Source: an uncultured Prevotellaceae bacterium (GTDB lineage: Bacteria > Bacteroidota > Bacteroidia > Bacteroidales > Bacteroidaceae). Taken from it: a stretch of DNA of 57,275 nt. The notes below the pieces were generated by a model. The model was not told where the DNA came from and ran no database searches. It worked only from the letters and a program-made list of their open reading frames with translations. The stretch lies in the NCBI GenBank assembly GCA_902764705.1, contig CACWWZ010000020.1, forward strand, positions 1 to 57,275, given 5' to 3'. Made by a program: the position numbers and the translations under genes. Of the stretch, positions 38,153 through 46,066 are shown piece after piece. The first letter of the stretch is position 1. Each line of letters begins with the position of its first letter.

Positions 38153-39193
38153 TTATTTATTCGATCCAATCCATGTAAGTTTTCTCCATAAGCCCTCTAA
38201 CGGACCACGCTGATGGCTGGCGAACCAGAAGCGGGCGAAGCAGTATTGCGCGATAACCATTCCGACGCCTACCATCACGGCATAGGTGATGCCCAGCTTG
38301 TAATAGCAGGCGAGACCATAGCCGCAGAAGATGGCACAGCCGATGACGGACTGCAACAGATAATTGGTGAGACTCATGCGGCCGAAGATGCACAGGTGAC
38401 GGAGCACTTGGCGCACGCCCTTGAAAGCATACCATGCAGAGACCACAGCCGAGACAATCATCAGGAGAATAATAAAATTGTAGATGGGCTTGAACCACAT
38501 CTCGATAGCGCCAAAGTCCACAAAACTCAGGGCAATGACAATGGCGGCAGACAGCATGAGGATTCTATGCCAGATCTGAAGGTTGCGCCCTTCGTTGTAG
38601 AACATTCGCTGGCGCCCTAGCTGCATGCCGAGGATAAAGAGGCAGAGCAGTTGCGTCAAGCGTCCACTAAACACGTTGAAGCGGAAGTTCACCTCAAAGC
38701 CATAGCGTAGGTTGGTGAGAGCATTCTCCCAGAATGTCCCATGTTCATGAGCATTTTCAATGATGCCAGATAGCTCGTAGAAACGGGTAAAGTCGATCTC
38801 ATAGCCCGTTAGCAGACAATAGAGCTCCACAGGCTGGATGGCCAGCAAGATGATGATGCACCACACCGCCTTCGATGGCAGATAGCTGATGGGGATGAGC
38901 AACAGACCATAGCAGGCATAGAGCATTAGGATGTCTCCATCGTAAAAGGCCACGTTAATGACGCCAAACATGAAGAGCAGACACATGCGCCAGGCGAAGC
39001 GACCAGAGAAGCATTTGCCTTTTTGCTGCTGGTTGTCGTTGGCTTTGCCTTCGAACGTCGCGACTCGGCCATCCGAACAAGTTCGATGGCTCTCGCTGTT
39101 CCGTTCTTTCATAATGAAAAAGCTCAGTCCGAAGAGCATGGCGAAGATGCCATACATCTTGCCAGAGAGCAGCCAGGCCAGCACGTCGGCCAC
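38153..39193 (-). CDS. DUF418 membrane protein, N-terminally truncated
   Basis: From a GTG at 39193 the protein has 346 residues and about eight helices: SGKMYGIFAMLFGLSFFIM, FAWRMCLLFMFGVINVAFYD, and the DUF418 C-terminal block (GRMSLTNYLLQSVIGCAIFC, FWFASHQRGPLEGLWRKLTW). The usual first ~60 residues (first helix and periplasmic loop) are absent, and the DNA jumps to a promoter 35 bp upstream. A palindromic repeat (39056-39098) adds SESHRTCSDGRVATFEG in frame after the first remaining helix. Function is unknown; truncation may have inactivated it. Confidence 0.75.
   Translation of the reverse strand: MADVLAWLLSGKMYGIFAMLFGLSFFIMKERNSESHRTCSDGRVATFEGKANDNQQQKGKCFSGRFAWRMCLLFMFGVINVAFYDGDILMLYACYGLLLIPISYLPSKAVWCIIILLAIQPVELYCLLTGYEIDFTRFYELSGIIENAHEHGTFWENALTNLRYGFEVNFRFNVFSGRLTQLLCLFILGMQLGRQRMFYNEGRNLQIWHRILMLSAAIVIALSFVDFGAIEMWFKPIYNFIILLMIVSAVVSAWYAFKGVRQVLRHLCIFGRMSLTNYLLQSVIGCAIFCGYGLACYYKLGITYAVMVGVGMVIAQYCFARFWFASHQRGPLEGLWRKLTWIGSNK
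39056..39098 (-). repeat. Variable palindromic repeat inside the DUF418 gene
   Basis: Minus strand: ends CAGCGAGAGC and CGAGTCGCGACG around the palindrome CATCGAACTTGTTCGGATG. Outer ends match the copy at 11065-11112; the inner arms differ. Confidence 0.7.
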
Positions 39194-39227
39194 CCATGAA
39201 ACTCCCAGTTTTCGCTATTTTATTCTG

Positions 39228-39265
39228 CAAAAATAGTGATAATTACGGAAAAAATGGTATCTTTG
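39228..39265. promoter_or_regulatory. Divergent promoter pair between DUF418 and ResB-CcsA genes
   Basis: Minus TATTTTTG (39228-39235) and plus TATCTTTG (39258-39265), left ends 30 bp apart. Confidence 0.7.
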
Positions 39266-39282
39266 TGGCCAATAAAAACAAA

Positions 39283-40851
39283 ATGATCATTCAGATGAAG
39301 AAAAAAGCTTTATTTGTCTGCGGTTTGCCCATGACCTTACGGGCAGGCTTCCTCATTGGAGGAGGCCTTATCATTGCCGGACTGATGCTGGAACTGAGTG
39401 TCGGCCCAGTCGATTGGAATGCCTTCCGCTGGCCTGTTAATGGCATTGTACTTGCAGGATTCCTCGCTCTTATTGCCATCTTCTTCCTGTTGCGGAAGCG
39501 GGTTTATGTTTTTCAGTTCATCAGCACTTATAAGGCCGCGATACCAGCGTTGGTCTATGCCGTCGTGCTGACCATCGTTATGGGGGTGACGCCTCAGAAG
39601 GACCCCTCCCTTACCCTCCCGAGGGAGGGAACTATGTGGATCAACTACATGCTGAATTTCTGGCCTTTCGTGTTGATCTATGTGTATATTGCCGTGATTC
39701 TGGGACTGACAGTCCTTCGTCAGCTTAAATCGTGGACGGCAGCATTGCAACGCCACACTCTCAAAGAGGGAATTTTTTCTCTCTTCACGCTTCACTCTTC
39801 ACTTTTTTCTCACCTCGGCCTTTTCCTCGCCATGACAATGGCAACGCTGGGCAATGCCGACATGCAGCGGCTGAAGATGATTACGGTGAAGGGGGAGCCG
39901 GAGTGGCGTGCGCTGACCTCACAACAGCAGATTGTGAAGATGCCCTTTGCCATCGAACTGAAGGAATTTATCATGGAGACCTACGACAACGGGTCCCCTA
40001 AGCGCTTTGCCTCCGACATCATCATTACTCCCAATAGTACACTCACCGCTCATCCCTCACCTCTCACCTCTAAGATGGAGGCCACCATAGAAGTGAACAA
40101 GCCCGTAGAGTATGACGGTTGGAAAATCTACCAGTACGGCTACGACACGCAGATGGGTGCCATGAGCCAGTACTCGATACTGGAATTGATAAGCGATCCG
40201 TGGCTGCCGCTGGTCTATACAGGCATCTATTTGATGCTCGCCGGCGCCCTGCTGATGATTGTTCGTGCAATACCTTGGAGACAAGGAGTGCAGCAGACCC
40301 GTAATCATCCTAAGACGGCGCTTCTGCTGTGTGCGGTCATTGCGGCCTGTTTCTTCTGCGTCCACCACTTCATGCCCATTCTTCATTCCAAGACTTTGGT
40401 GCCCGCCCTGCAAAGTCCGTGGTTCAAGCCTCACATCATCGCCTACATGCTGGCCTATACGCTGATGGCATCAGCCGCCGTCATCGCGTTACTCCAATTA
40501 ATCAAAGGTGCGGGGAAAGACAATTCTCTCACCTCTCACCTCTCTCCTCTCACCACTATAGTTTTCGTCGGCATATCCTTGATTACCATCGGCATGCTCT
40601 TTGGCGCACTATGGGCTAAGGAGGCATGGGGAGATTACTGGTCGTGGGACCCCAAGGAGACGTGGGCTGCCATCACCTGGTTTGCCTATCTCGTCTATGT
40701 GCATTACCGGCAAATACCTACTCACCGGCCTCGTATAGCCCTGTGGGCCTTGCTCATTTCGTTTGTGCTCTTGCAGATGTGTTGGTGGGGCATCAATTAC
40801 CTGCCTGCAGCCCAAGGCTCCAGCGTCCACGTCTATAACATGCCGTCGTAA
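39283..40851 (+). CDS. ccsA: ResB-CcsA type cytochrome c maturation protein carrying four repeat insertions
   Basis: 522 residues from the ATG at 39283 (39295 also possible). The N-terminal part is ResB-like (TLRAGFLIGGGLIIAGLMLE, LLRKRVYVFQFISTYKAAIP; later VEYDGWKIYQYGYD). The C-terminal part is CcsA with the haem-handling WGDYWSWDPKETWAAITWFA motif. It attaches haem to CxxCH motifs outside the inner membrane. Short repeats encode PSLTLPREG (39602-39631), SLFTLHSSLFSHL (39783-39803), LTAHPSPLTSK (40041-40068) and SLTSHLSPLTT (40527-40554). All keep the frame and lie in loops. Confidence 0.85.
   Translation: MIIQMKKKALFVCGLPMTLRAGFLIGGGLIIAGLMLELSVGPVDWNAFRWPVNGIVLAGFLALIAIFFLLRKRVYVFQFISTYKAAIPALVYAVVLTIVMGVTPQKDPSLTLPREGTMWINYMLNFWPFVLIYVYIAVILGLTVLRQLKSWTAALQRHTLKEGIFSLFTLHSSLFSHLGLFLAMTMATLGNADMQRLKMITVKGEPEWRALTSQQQIVKMPFAIELKEFIMETYDNGSPKRFASDIIITPNSTLTAHPSPLTSKMEATIEVNKPVEYDGWKIYQYGYDTQMGAMSQYSILELISDPWLPLVYTGIYLMLAGALLMIVRAIPWRQGVQQTRNHPKTALLLCAVIAACFFCVHHFMPILHSKTLVPALQSPWFKPHIIAYMLAYTLMASAAVIALLQLIKGAGKDNSLTSHLSPLTTIVFVGISLITIGMLFGALWAKEAWGDYWSWDPKETWAAITWFAYLVYVHYRQIPTHRPRIALWALLISFVLLQMCWWGINYLPAAQGSSVHVYNMPS
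39602..39631 (+). repeat. C-rich palindromic repeat inside ccsA
   Basis: ACCCCTCCCTTACCCTCCCG then AGGGAGGG. It corresponds to the element in the ZIP gene at 44465-44492 (opposite strand). Confidence 0.65.
39783..39803 (+). repeat. Heptanucleotide repeats inside ccsA (first array)
   Basis: Three units of CTTCACK. Confidence 0.6.
40041..40068 (+). repeat. Heptanucleotide repeats inside ccsA (second array)
   Basis: Four units: ACTCACC, GCTCATC, CCTCACC, TCTCACC. Confidence 0.6.
40527..40554 (+). repeat. Heptanucleotide repeats inside ccsA (third array)
   Basis: Four units: TCTCACC, TCTCACC, TCTCTCC, TCTCACC. Confidence 0.6.
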
Positions 40852-40884
40852 CGCGCTTTGATTGGTTAAAATTGTAAGGACACT

Positions 40885-41553
40885 ATGAACAAGGGTGATA
40901 TTTATTCTGCTGCCAGACTGATGGCATATATTCAGGAAATAGGATTTCTGCCGCTTCTGAGTAGTGGCGTGTATGGATTCTCTGCCGAGGAGGTGGTCTC
41001 AGACGATTGCCGCTATGTGGTATTACCTGATGGCGGTTGGGACTGGCCGTTGTGGAAATGGAAAGGGACTATCGTGACGGGGGGTAACTGCGTCTATGGC
41101 AAGTTTTTCGATAAGAAGGCTGGCTTTATCAGTCGCGAGTGGTGGCCCGACTTCTATAACTACCGTCGCAGCAAGCATCCTATACCAGCAGAAGGTTCCA
41201 TAGAAGAGACCATCCTGCTGACACTACAGGAACAGGGCAGCCTGATTACGCGCGAGTTACGTGCTGCGTGCGGCTTCGACGGCCCGAAGATGCGAAGCAA
41301 GTTCGACGGCTATGCCACCCGTCTGCAGATGGGCTGCTATATCGTCACTGAAGATTTCGTCTATCCGACGGATAAGAAGGGTAGGGAATACGGTTGGGGA
41401 TGGTCGCTGCTCACCACCCCGGAAACGCTCTTCGGCCATGAGGCCTGCATGACAGACAACACACCAGAAGCGTCATATCGCCGTCTGACAGAACACTTCC
41501 GAAAGATTCTACCCAATGCTACGGATAAGCAAATACAAAAATTGATAGGTTAG
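40885..41553 (+). CDS. AlkZ-related winged-helix protein, 222 aa
   Basis: The sequence (ARLMAYIQEIGFLPLLSSGV, WDWPLWKWKGTI, YGKFFDKKAGFISREWWPDF, ITRELRAACGFDGPKM, LQMGCYIVTEDFVY) fits the short proteins annotated as AlkZ/YcaQ-related in Bacteroidota. YcaQ itself is a DNA glycosylase for crosslinked bases; whether this shorter form has activity is unknown. It lies 10 bp upstream of dinB, so the two may form a DNA-damage unit. Confidence 0.7.
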   Translation: MNKGDIYSAARLMAYIQEIGFLPLLSSGVYGFSAEEVVSDDCRYVVLPDGGWDWPLWKWKGTIVTGGNCVYGKFFDKKAGFISREWWPDFYNYRRSKHPIPAEGSIEETILLTLQEQGSLITRELRAACGFDGPKMRSKFDGYATRLQMGCYIVTEDFVYPTDKKGREYGWGWSLLTTPETLFGHEACMTDNTPEASYRRLTEHFRKILPNATDKQIQKLIG

Positions 41554-41563
41554 GTCCTATACA

Positions 41564-42670
41564 GTGAAAATTATCCACGTGGACATGGACCAGTTCTTTG
41601 CCGCTGTAGAGCAGCGAGACAATCCGGAACTGAAGGGCAAGCCGATAGCGGTTGGCCACGATGCCGAACGTGGCGTGGTATCGACTGCCAGCTACGAGGC
41701 CCGACGGTTCGGAGTGCATTCGGCACAGTCCATTCAAGTGGCCAAGCGTCTGTGTCCGCAACTGATTATCGTGGAGCCACACTTCCAGCGGTATAAGGAG
41801 GTGTCGGCTCAGCTACATGAGATATTTCATGACTATACCGATTTGATTGAGCCTATTTCGCTTGATGAAGCTTTCCTCGATGTAACAGAGAATAAGACGA
41901 TGGTGAGCACCAATCGTCAAGGCAAGTATGCAATGGACATAGCCCGTGAAATCAAGCAGCGCATCCGCAAGACAACTGGACTGACGGCATCAGCAGGTGT
42001 CAGTTATTGCAAGTTCCTGGCAAAAATTGCCTCTGACTGGAGAAAGCCCGACGGCCTGACGGTGATTCATCCAGACAGGGCTTTGGACTTTATCGCCCAG
42101 CTGAAGGTGGAGAAAATCTGGGGAGTCGGGCAGAAGACGGCAGAGAAGATGCACCGGATGGGTATTTTCACAGGCCAGGAGCTGAGGAATATGTCGCTCA
42201 CCCGGCTGACGCAGGAGTTTGGTAAAATGGGGCAGGTGTTCTATGACTTCTCGCGAGGGATCGATAACCGGCCTGTTATCTCCGAGTGGGAGCGCAAGTC
42301 CGTCAGCTGTGAGCAGACGTTTGAGTCAGACATCAGCGAGAACTCAGCCGTCACCATCTATCTGTATCACACGGTGCTGGAGCTGGTCAGGCGCATCGAG
42401 AAGAATGACTTTGAGGGGCGCACACTGACACTGAAAGTCAAATTTTTGGATTTTCAGCAGATTACCCGCAGCATTACCGTTGACCACATCTTGCGAACCA
42501 AGGACGAGATTCTGCCTCTGGCGAAACAACTGATGCAGAGTGTGGAGTTTCACTCTCACCCCATACGTTTGCTGGGGTTGGGTGTGTCAAATCAAAAGAG
42601 TGCCACCGCCCAGGAGCAGCAGCCTTGGGTCGAGCTGGAACTGGAGTTCGAGCCGTGGCCGGAGGTATGA
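41564..42670 (+). CDS. dinB: DNA polymerase IV (Y family)
   Basis: 368 residues from a GTG at 41564. IHVDMDQFFAAVEQRDNPEL carries the first catalytic Asp and the steric gate (FF), and SLDEAFLDV the Asp-Glu pair. ASAGVSYCKFLAKIASDWRK, the helix-hairpin-helix KIWGVGQKTAEKMHRMGI and a little-finger domain complete the enzyme. Pol IV copies past DNA lesions at low fidelity. It may be cotranscribed with the AlkZ-related gene. Its stop adjoins the convergent peroxidase-nitroreductase gene directly. Confidence 0.95.
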   Translation: MKIIHVDMDQFFAAVEQRDNPELKGKPIAVGHDAERGVVSTASYEARRFGVHSAQSIQVAKRLCPQLIIVEPHFQRYKEVSAQLHEIFHDYTDLIEPISLDEAFLDVTENKTMVSTNRQGKYAMDIAREIKQRIRKTTGLTASAGVSYCKFLAKIASDWRKPDGLTVIHPDRALDFIAQLKVEKIWGVGQKTAEKMHRMGIFTGQELRNMSLTRLTQEFGKMGQVFYDFSRGIDNRPVISEWERKSVSCEQTFESDISENSAVTIYLYHTVLELVRRIEKNDFEGRTLTLKVKFLDFQQITRSITVDHILRTKDEILPLAKQLMQSVEFHSHPIRLLGLGVSNQKSATAQEQQPWVELELEFEPWPEV

Positions 42671-43837
42671 TTATTCTGCCTTTCCGCCAAACTCGTTATA
42701 CGATACGTTCTCTGGCTTCCACTTGTCTTTTGGTGTAGGACTTTCAGCGGGATGACCTATAACGATGACACAGAGCGGCACGATGGTCTCAGGAAGCTTG
42801 ACTGCCTTGGATACGGCTGTTACACGGTCATCCATTGGATAGACACCAGTCCAAACGGCTCCAAGCCCGAGAGCATGGGCTGCAAGCAGGATATTCTCTG
42901 TTGCGGCAGAGCAATCCTGAATCCAATAGGCCTGACCTTTGCCCGACAGAGCCTTGTCCATATTACCGCAAACGACAATGGCCAATGCACACTGTTCCAG
43001 CATACCGCCACGACCTCTCGACAGTTCCTTCAGCTTGGCCTTGTCAGTGACAGCAACAAAGTGCCAAGGTTGTTTGTTAACAGCTGTGGGAGCCGCCATA
43101 CCAGCCCGCAGGAGTGTCTCAATATCGGCCTTTGATATAGGCTGGTCAGTATACTTGCGAATACTGGTGCGTGTCATGATGCTGCTTAGTATGGGATTCA
43201 ACTCTCTGGTGATGTCGGCTTCAATATTGCTTATCTTATCCGTCGGTTCATAGCGTTTCAATACACGTCCGTCGCGTGATACGAGGAACTTGGTGAAGTT
43301 CCATTTGATGTCGCTCTGGTACCCTCCCACGATGTTATCAACATCGCGGGTCCCTCCCTTGTCGTAGTCGGCATCCTGCTTGCGGAGCATGCCATCCATC
43401 ATCTTTCCCCGTTGGTCGTTGACATCAAAGCCGCTGAAGCCTTTCTGTGTCTTCAGCCAAGTGTAAAGCGGATGCTCATTCGCTCCGTTCACCTCGATTT
43501 TGTCGAACTGCGGGAACTGGATGTCGAAGTTGGCCGAACAGAACTGGTGAATCTCCTGAATCGTTCCGGGAGCCTGCTCTCCAAACTGGTTGCAGGGGAA
43601 ATCCAGAATCTCCAGTCCCTCGCTGCGGTACTTCTCATAGAGCGCCTCCAGTTCCTTGTACTGGGGCGTGAATCCGCAGCGGGTGGCGGTGTTCACGATT
43701 AGCAGCACCTTACCCTTGTAGTCAGAGAGCGACACGTCCTGTCCCACATCGTCCTTCACCTTGAAATCATAAATACTCTGTGCCGAAAGCGTCAGCACAC
43801 AAACCATTGCCATGAGGCTCATAATCCTTCTTTGCAT
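42671..43837 (-). CDS. Exported glutathione peroxidase-nitroreductase fusion
   Basis: The 388-residue protein has a signal peptide (ending TLSA-QS) followed by a thioredoxin-fold peroxidase. Its peroxidatic Cys54 is in NTATRCGFTPQY, with Gln84 in FPCNQFGEQ and Trp179 in DIKWNFTKF. From about residue 216 a complete nitroreductase domain follows (MTRTSIRKYTDQPISKADIE, RAGMAAPTAVNKQPWHFVAV, ENILLAAHALGLGAVWTGVY, VIGHPAESP), which binds FMN. The two could pair peroxide reduction with a flavin reductase in the periplasm. A simple single-domain peroxidase is at 49589. Confidence 0.88.
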   Translation of the reverse strand: MQRRIMSLMAMVCVLTLSAQSIYDFKVKDDVGQDVSLSDYKGKVLLIVNTATRCGFTPQYKELEALYEKYRSEGLEILDFPCNQFGEQAPGTIQEIHQFCSANFDIQFPQFDKIEVNGANEHPLYTWLKTQKGFSGFDVNDQRGKMMDGMLRKQDADYDKGGTRDVDNIVGGYQSDIKWNFTKFLVSRDGRVLKRYEPTDKISNIEADITRELNPILSSIMTRTSIRKYTDQPISKADIETLLRAGMAAPTAVNKQPWHFVAVTDKAKLKELSRGRGGMLEQCALAIVVCGNMDKALSGKGQAYWIQDCSAATENILLAAHALGLGAVWTGVYPMDDRVTAVSKAVKLPETIVPLCVIVIGHPAESPTPKDKWKPENVSYNEFGGKAE

Positions 43838-43877
43838 AATTGTCTATTTTAGTTTTGATTCTTTTATTCGTGTTTTT

Positions 43878-44675
43878 TTAACCAAGTACTACATCGAGCA
43901 CCATCATCAGTACGAAGCCGATGGCAAAACCGATGGTGCTGAGATTGGAGTGCTCTCCCTCGTTGGCTTCTGGAATCAGTTCCTCGACAACGACATAGAA
44001 CATAGCTCCTGCAGCAAAGGCCAGCATGTAGGGCAGGACGGGCATCAGCAGCGAGGCCAACAGCAATACGGCGACGGCTCCGACGGGTTCTACTGCTCCG
44101 CTCAATGAGCCGATGAGGAATGACTTCCACTTGGAATTACCTGCAGCTCGCATAGGCATGGAGATGATGGCACCTTCTGGTACGTTCTGAATGGCGATAC
44201 CTAAAGAAACGGCAATGGCACTGGCCAGCGAGATACTCGACATTCCACTCTCTGCTCCAGCAAAGACCACACCCACCGCCATACCTTCAGGCAGATTGTG
44301 GATTGTGACAGCAAGTGCCAGCATGGCAGTCTTGGAAAGTCGGGAGCGAGGGCCCTCTGGTTTATCGGTTCCGATATGCAGGTGAGGCGTCAGCTCATCA
44401 ATCATTAACAGAAAGCCCATACCCAGCAGAAATCCTACTGCAGCAGGCACCACCGAAAGAAAAGCCTCCCCTCGGGGAGGTTGGGAGGGGGGCGCCATCT
44501 CCATCGACGGAATCAGCAGCGACCACACCGATGCCGCCACCATCACGCCCGACGCAAAGCCAAGCAGCGACTTCTGCAGCCTTGGCGACATGTCTTTCTT
44601 CATGAAAAAGACGAAGGCAGAGCCGAGCATGGTGCCCAGTAAGGGAATCAATAATCCGATTATCAATGTTGTCAT
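43878..44675 (-). CDS. ZIP family metal transporter
   Basis: The 265-residue protein has about eight helices and the ZIP metal sites: LAVTIHNLPEGMAVGVVFAG (helix IV) and IAIQNVPEGAIISMPM (helix V). It imports Zn2+ or related metals into the cytosol. A C-rich palindrome (44465-44492) encodes PPSQPPRGE in frame in the loop between helices II and III, where metal-binding residues are normally variable. A TATCTTTA box (44696-44703) lies upstream. Confidence 0.9.
   Translation of the reverse strand: MTTLIIGLLIPLLGTMLGSAFVFFMKKDMSPRLQKSLLGFASGVMVAASVWSLLIPSMEMAPPSQPPRGEAFLSVVPAAVGFLLGMGFLLMIDELTPHLHIGTDKPEGPRSRLSKTAMLALAVTIHNLPEGMAVGVVFAGAESGMSSISLASAIAVSLGIAIQNVPEGAIISMPMRAAGNSKWKSFLIGSLSGAVEPVGAVAVLLLASLLMPVLPYMLAFAAGAMFYVVVEELIPEANEGEHSNLSTIGFAIGFVLMMVLDVVLG
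44465..44492 (-). repeat. C-rich palindromic repeat inside ZIP gene
   Basis: Minus strand CCCCCCTCCCAACCTCCCCG then AGGGGAGG. Aligns with the ccsA element at 39602. Confidence 0.65.
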
Positions 44676-44703
44676 CTCTTATTATATTTACGGCGTAAAG
44701 ATA

Positions 44704-45186
44704 CTAAATATCCAATTTGTAACACACACAATCCGCATCGTGGTAAAACTCCTTTGCACCCCAGCGTTGCCAGTATTGATGGGTCTTGAGGCGATGCAGC
44801 ACAGGAATGAAGATGAAATCGTAGTTTGCTTTCAACTCGGGCATGATGGACATCAGCATGTCGTAGTTCAGCGGGGTACCACGATATTTCTCAGCCACGA
44901 TGAACGAAAAGACAGCGATATAACGCTGAGCGTTCAGACTTTTTATCAGCTCCGGCTCGTCTTTCAAAATCTGCGGCGTCTCTTCCTCAATGCGATAGTC
45001 ACTCATATTGAGCAGCCCCACGACATTGCCGTTTTCATCCAAGGCTTTGACACTCAACGGCCAGTTGAAATGCAGGTCTTGCACCCACGACTCCACCTCA
45101 ACGCGATCGAAACCGTACTGTCGCACCATCCAGCGGACGGTCAACGGCGCATCATCTTCAGTCATTCTTTGTAATATGCACGACAT
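44704..45186 (-). CDS. GNAT-like acyltransferase, 160 aa
   Basis: The protein starts MSCILQRMTEDDAPLTVRWM and has PLSVKALDENGNVVGLLNMS, YIAVFSFIVAEKYRGTPLNY and FIPVLHRLKTHQYWQRWGAK, which follows GNAT strand order loosely. It overlaps the DUF2156 gene by 29 bp, and the two probably act together. The substrate is unknown. Confidence 0.6.
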   Translation of the reverse strand: MSCILQRMTEDDAPLTVRWMVRQYGFDRVEVESWVQDLHFNWPLSVKALDENGNVVGLLNMSDYRIEEETPQILKDEPELIKSLNAQRYIAVFSFIVAEKYRGTPLNYDMLMSIMPELKANYDFIFIPVLHRLKTHQYWQRWGAKEFYHDADCVCYKLDI

Positions 45187-46066
45187 TGTAGGTCAACAAG
45201 ATTTCAGGGTGATACGACAATTTCGCCTGACGAAGACCTGGGATTCCCATATCTTCTTCGCGGTTCAGATAGACATATTGCTCCGGCAGGTGCTCGGCGA
45301 ACTGCTGGTTGATGATGGCGAAGGCACCCTCAACATGACGGTCGGCTTTCTCCACACAGACGTCGAAGGTGTCGGTGGTGACAGCGGAACCGTATGTAAA
45401 AGCCACCATACGACCGTCCACGAAGATGCTTCCGCCTATCATGCCGAGAGCGTCCCAATTCGAGAATATAGTATCCATCACGCGAAGCTCGGCATTGATA
45501 GTCTCATTCCTGTTTTCGTTTTCGTTATCGTTTTGGTTCTTCTCTTCCTGCCATATTTCCGTCAGTCGGCGACATTCGTCAAAGGATTCCGTCGTTAGAG
45601 GCCGATATTCAAAATCGGGATGTTCCGCACGGAAACGATGGATGTGATTGCGCTTGGCATCTAGATGTCTGCCATGAAGCGTTGCGAGATCAGTGCGACG
45701 ATAGATGTAATCGTATTGGTCACGAAGTGGCTCTACATTAGTTGAGAGTTTAGAGTTTAGAGTTGAGAGTTGCTCAACTTGTGAGTCTTCAAGCCCAATC
45801 AATGTCAAATCGCCATTGCTATCATCAAGTAAAGCCTCAATCAGTTCTAACGACAACGCTTCGGAAGTACAAACCATATACGCTCGCTGACCATCGAAGG
45901 TGTAACGCAGTACCACGGTATTTTCAAGTATGCACACCTCGGTGTAATACCAAAACTGCCATCCCACAAGGTTGGCAAAGGTGTAGTTGCAGTTACGCCG
46001 CCCAGAGGGTAGCGTAACTGCCTGCATCGCCTCGCGGTCAGAAAGTGCCAACTGATGAAATGTCAT
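45158..46066 (-). CDS. DUF2156 (phosphatidylglycerol lysyltransferase-like) protein
   Basis: The 302-residue protein of two GNAT-like halves matches DUF2156: NCNYTFANLVGWQFWYYTEV, YIYRRTDLATLHGRHLDAKR (N-H-x-x-R region follows), GGSIFVDGRMVAFTYGSAVT, YVYLNREEDMGIPGLRQAKL and SYHP. Members transfer aminoacyl or acyl groups to lipids or peptides. Two low-complexity segments look inserted: VEQLSTLNSKLSTNV, from heptanucleotide repeats (45740-45774), and NQNDNENENRNE, from AACGAA-type repeats. The ATG overlaps the stop of the MBL-rubredoxin gene by 1 bp. Confidence 0.8.
   Translation of the reverse strand: MTFHQLALSDREAMQAVTLPSGRRNCNYTFANLVGWQFWYYTEVCILENTVVLRYTFDGQRAYMVCTSEALSLELIEALLDDSNGDLTLIGLEDSQVEQLSTLNSKLSTNVEPLRDQYDYIYRRTDLATLHGRHLDAKRNHIHRFRAEHPDFEYRPLTTESFDECRRLTEIWQEEKNQNDNENENRNETINAELRVMDTIFSNWDALGMIGGSIFVDGRMVAFTYGSAVTTDTFDVCVEKADRHVEGAFAIINQQFAEHLPEQYVYLNREEDMGIPGLRQAKLSYHPEILLTYNVVHITKND
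45740..45774 (-). repeat. Heptanucleotide repeats inside the DUF2156 gene
   Basis: Five units: AGTTGAG, AGTTTAG, AGTTTAG, AGTTGAG, AGTTGCT (plus strand). Confidence 0.65.
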
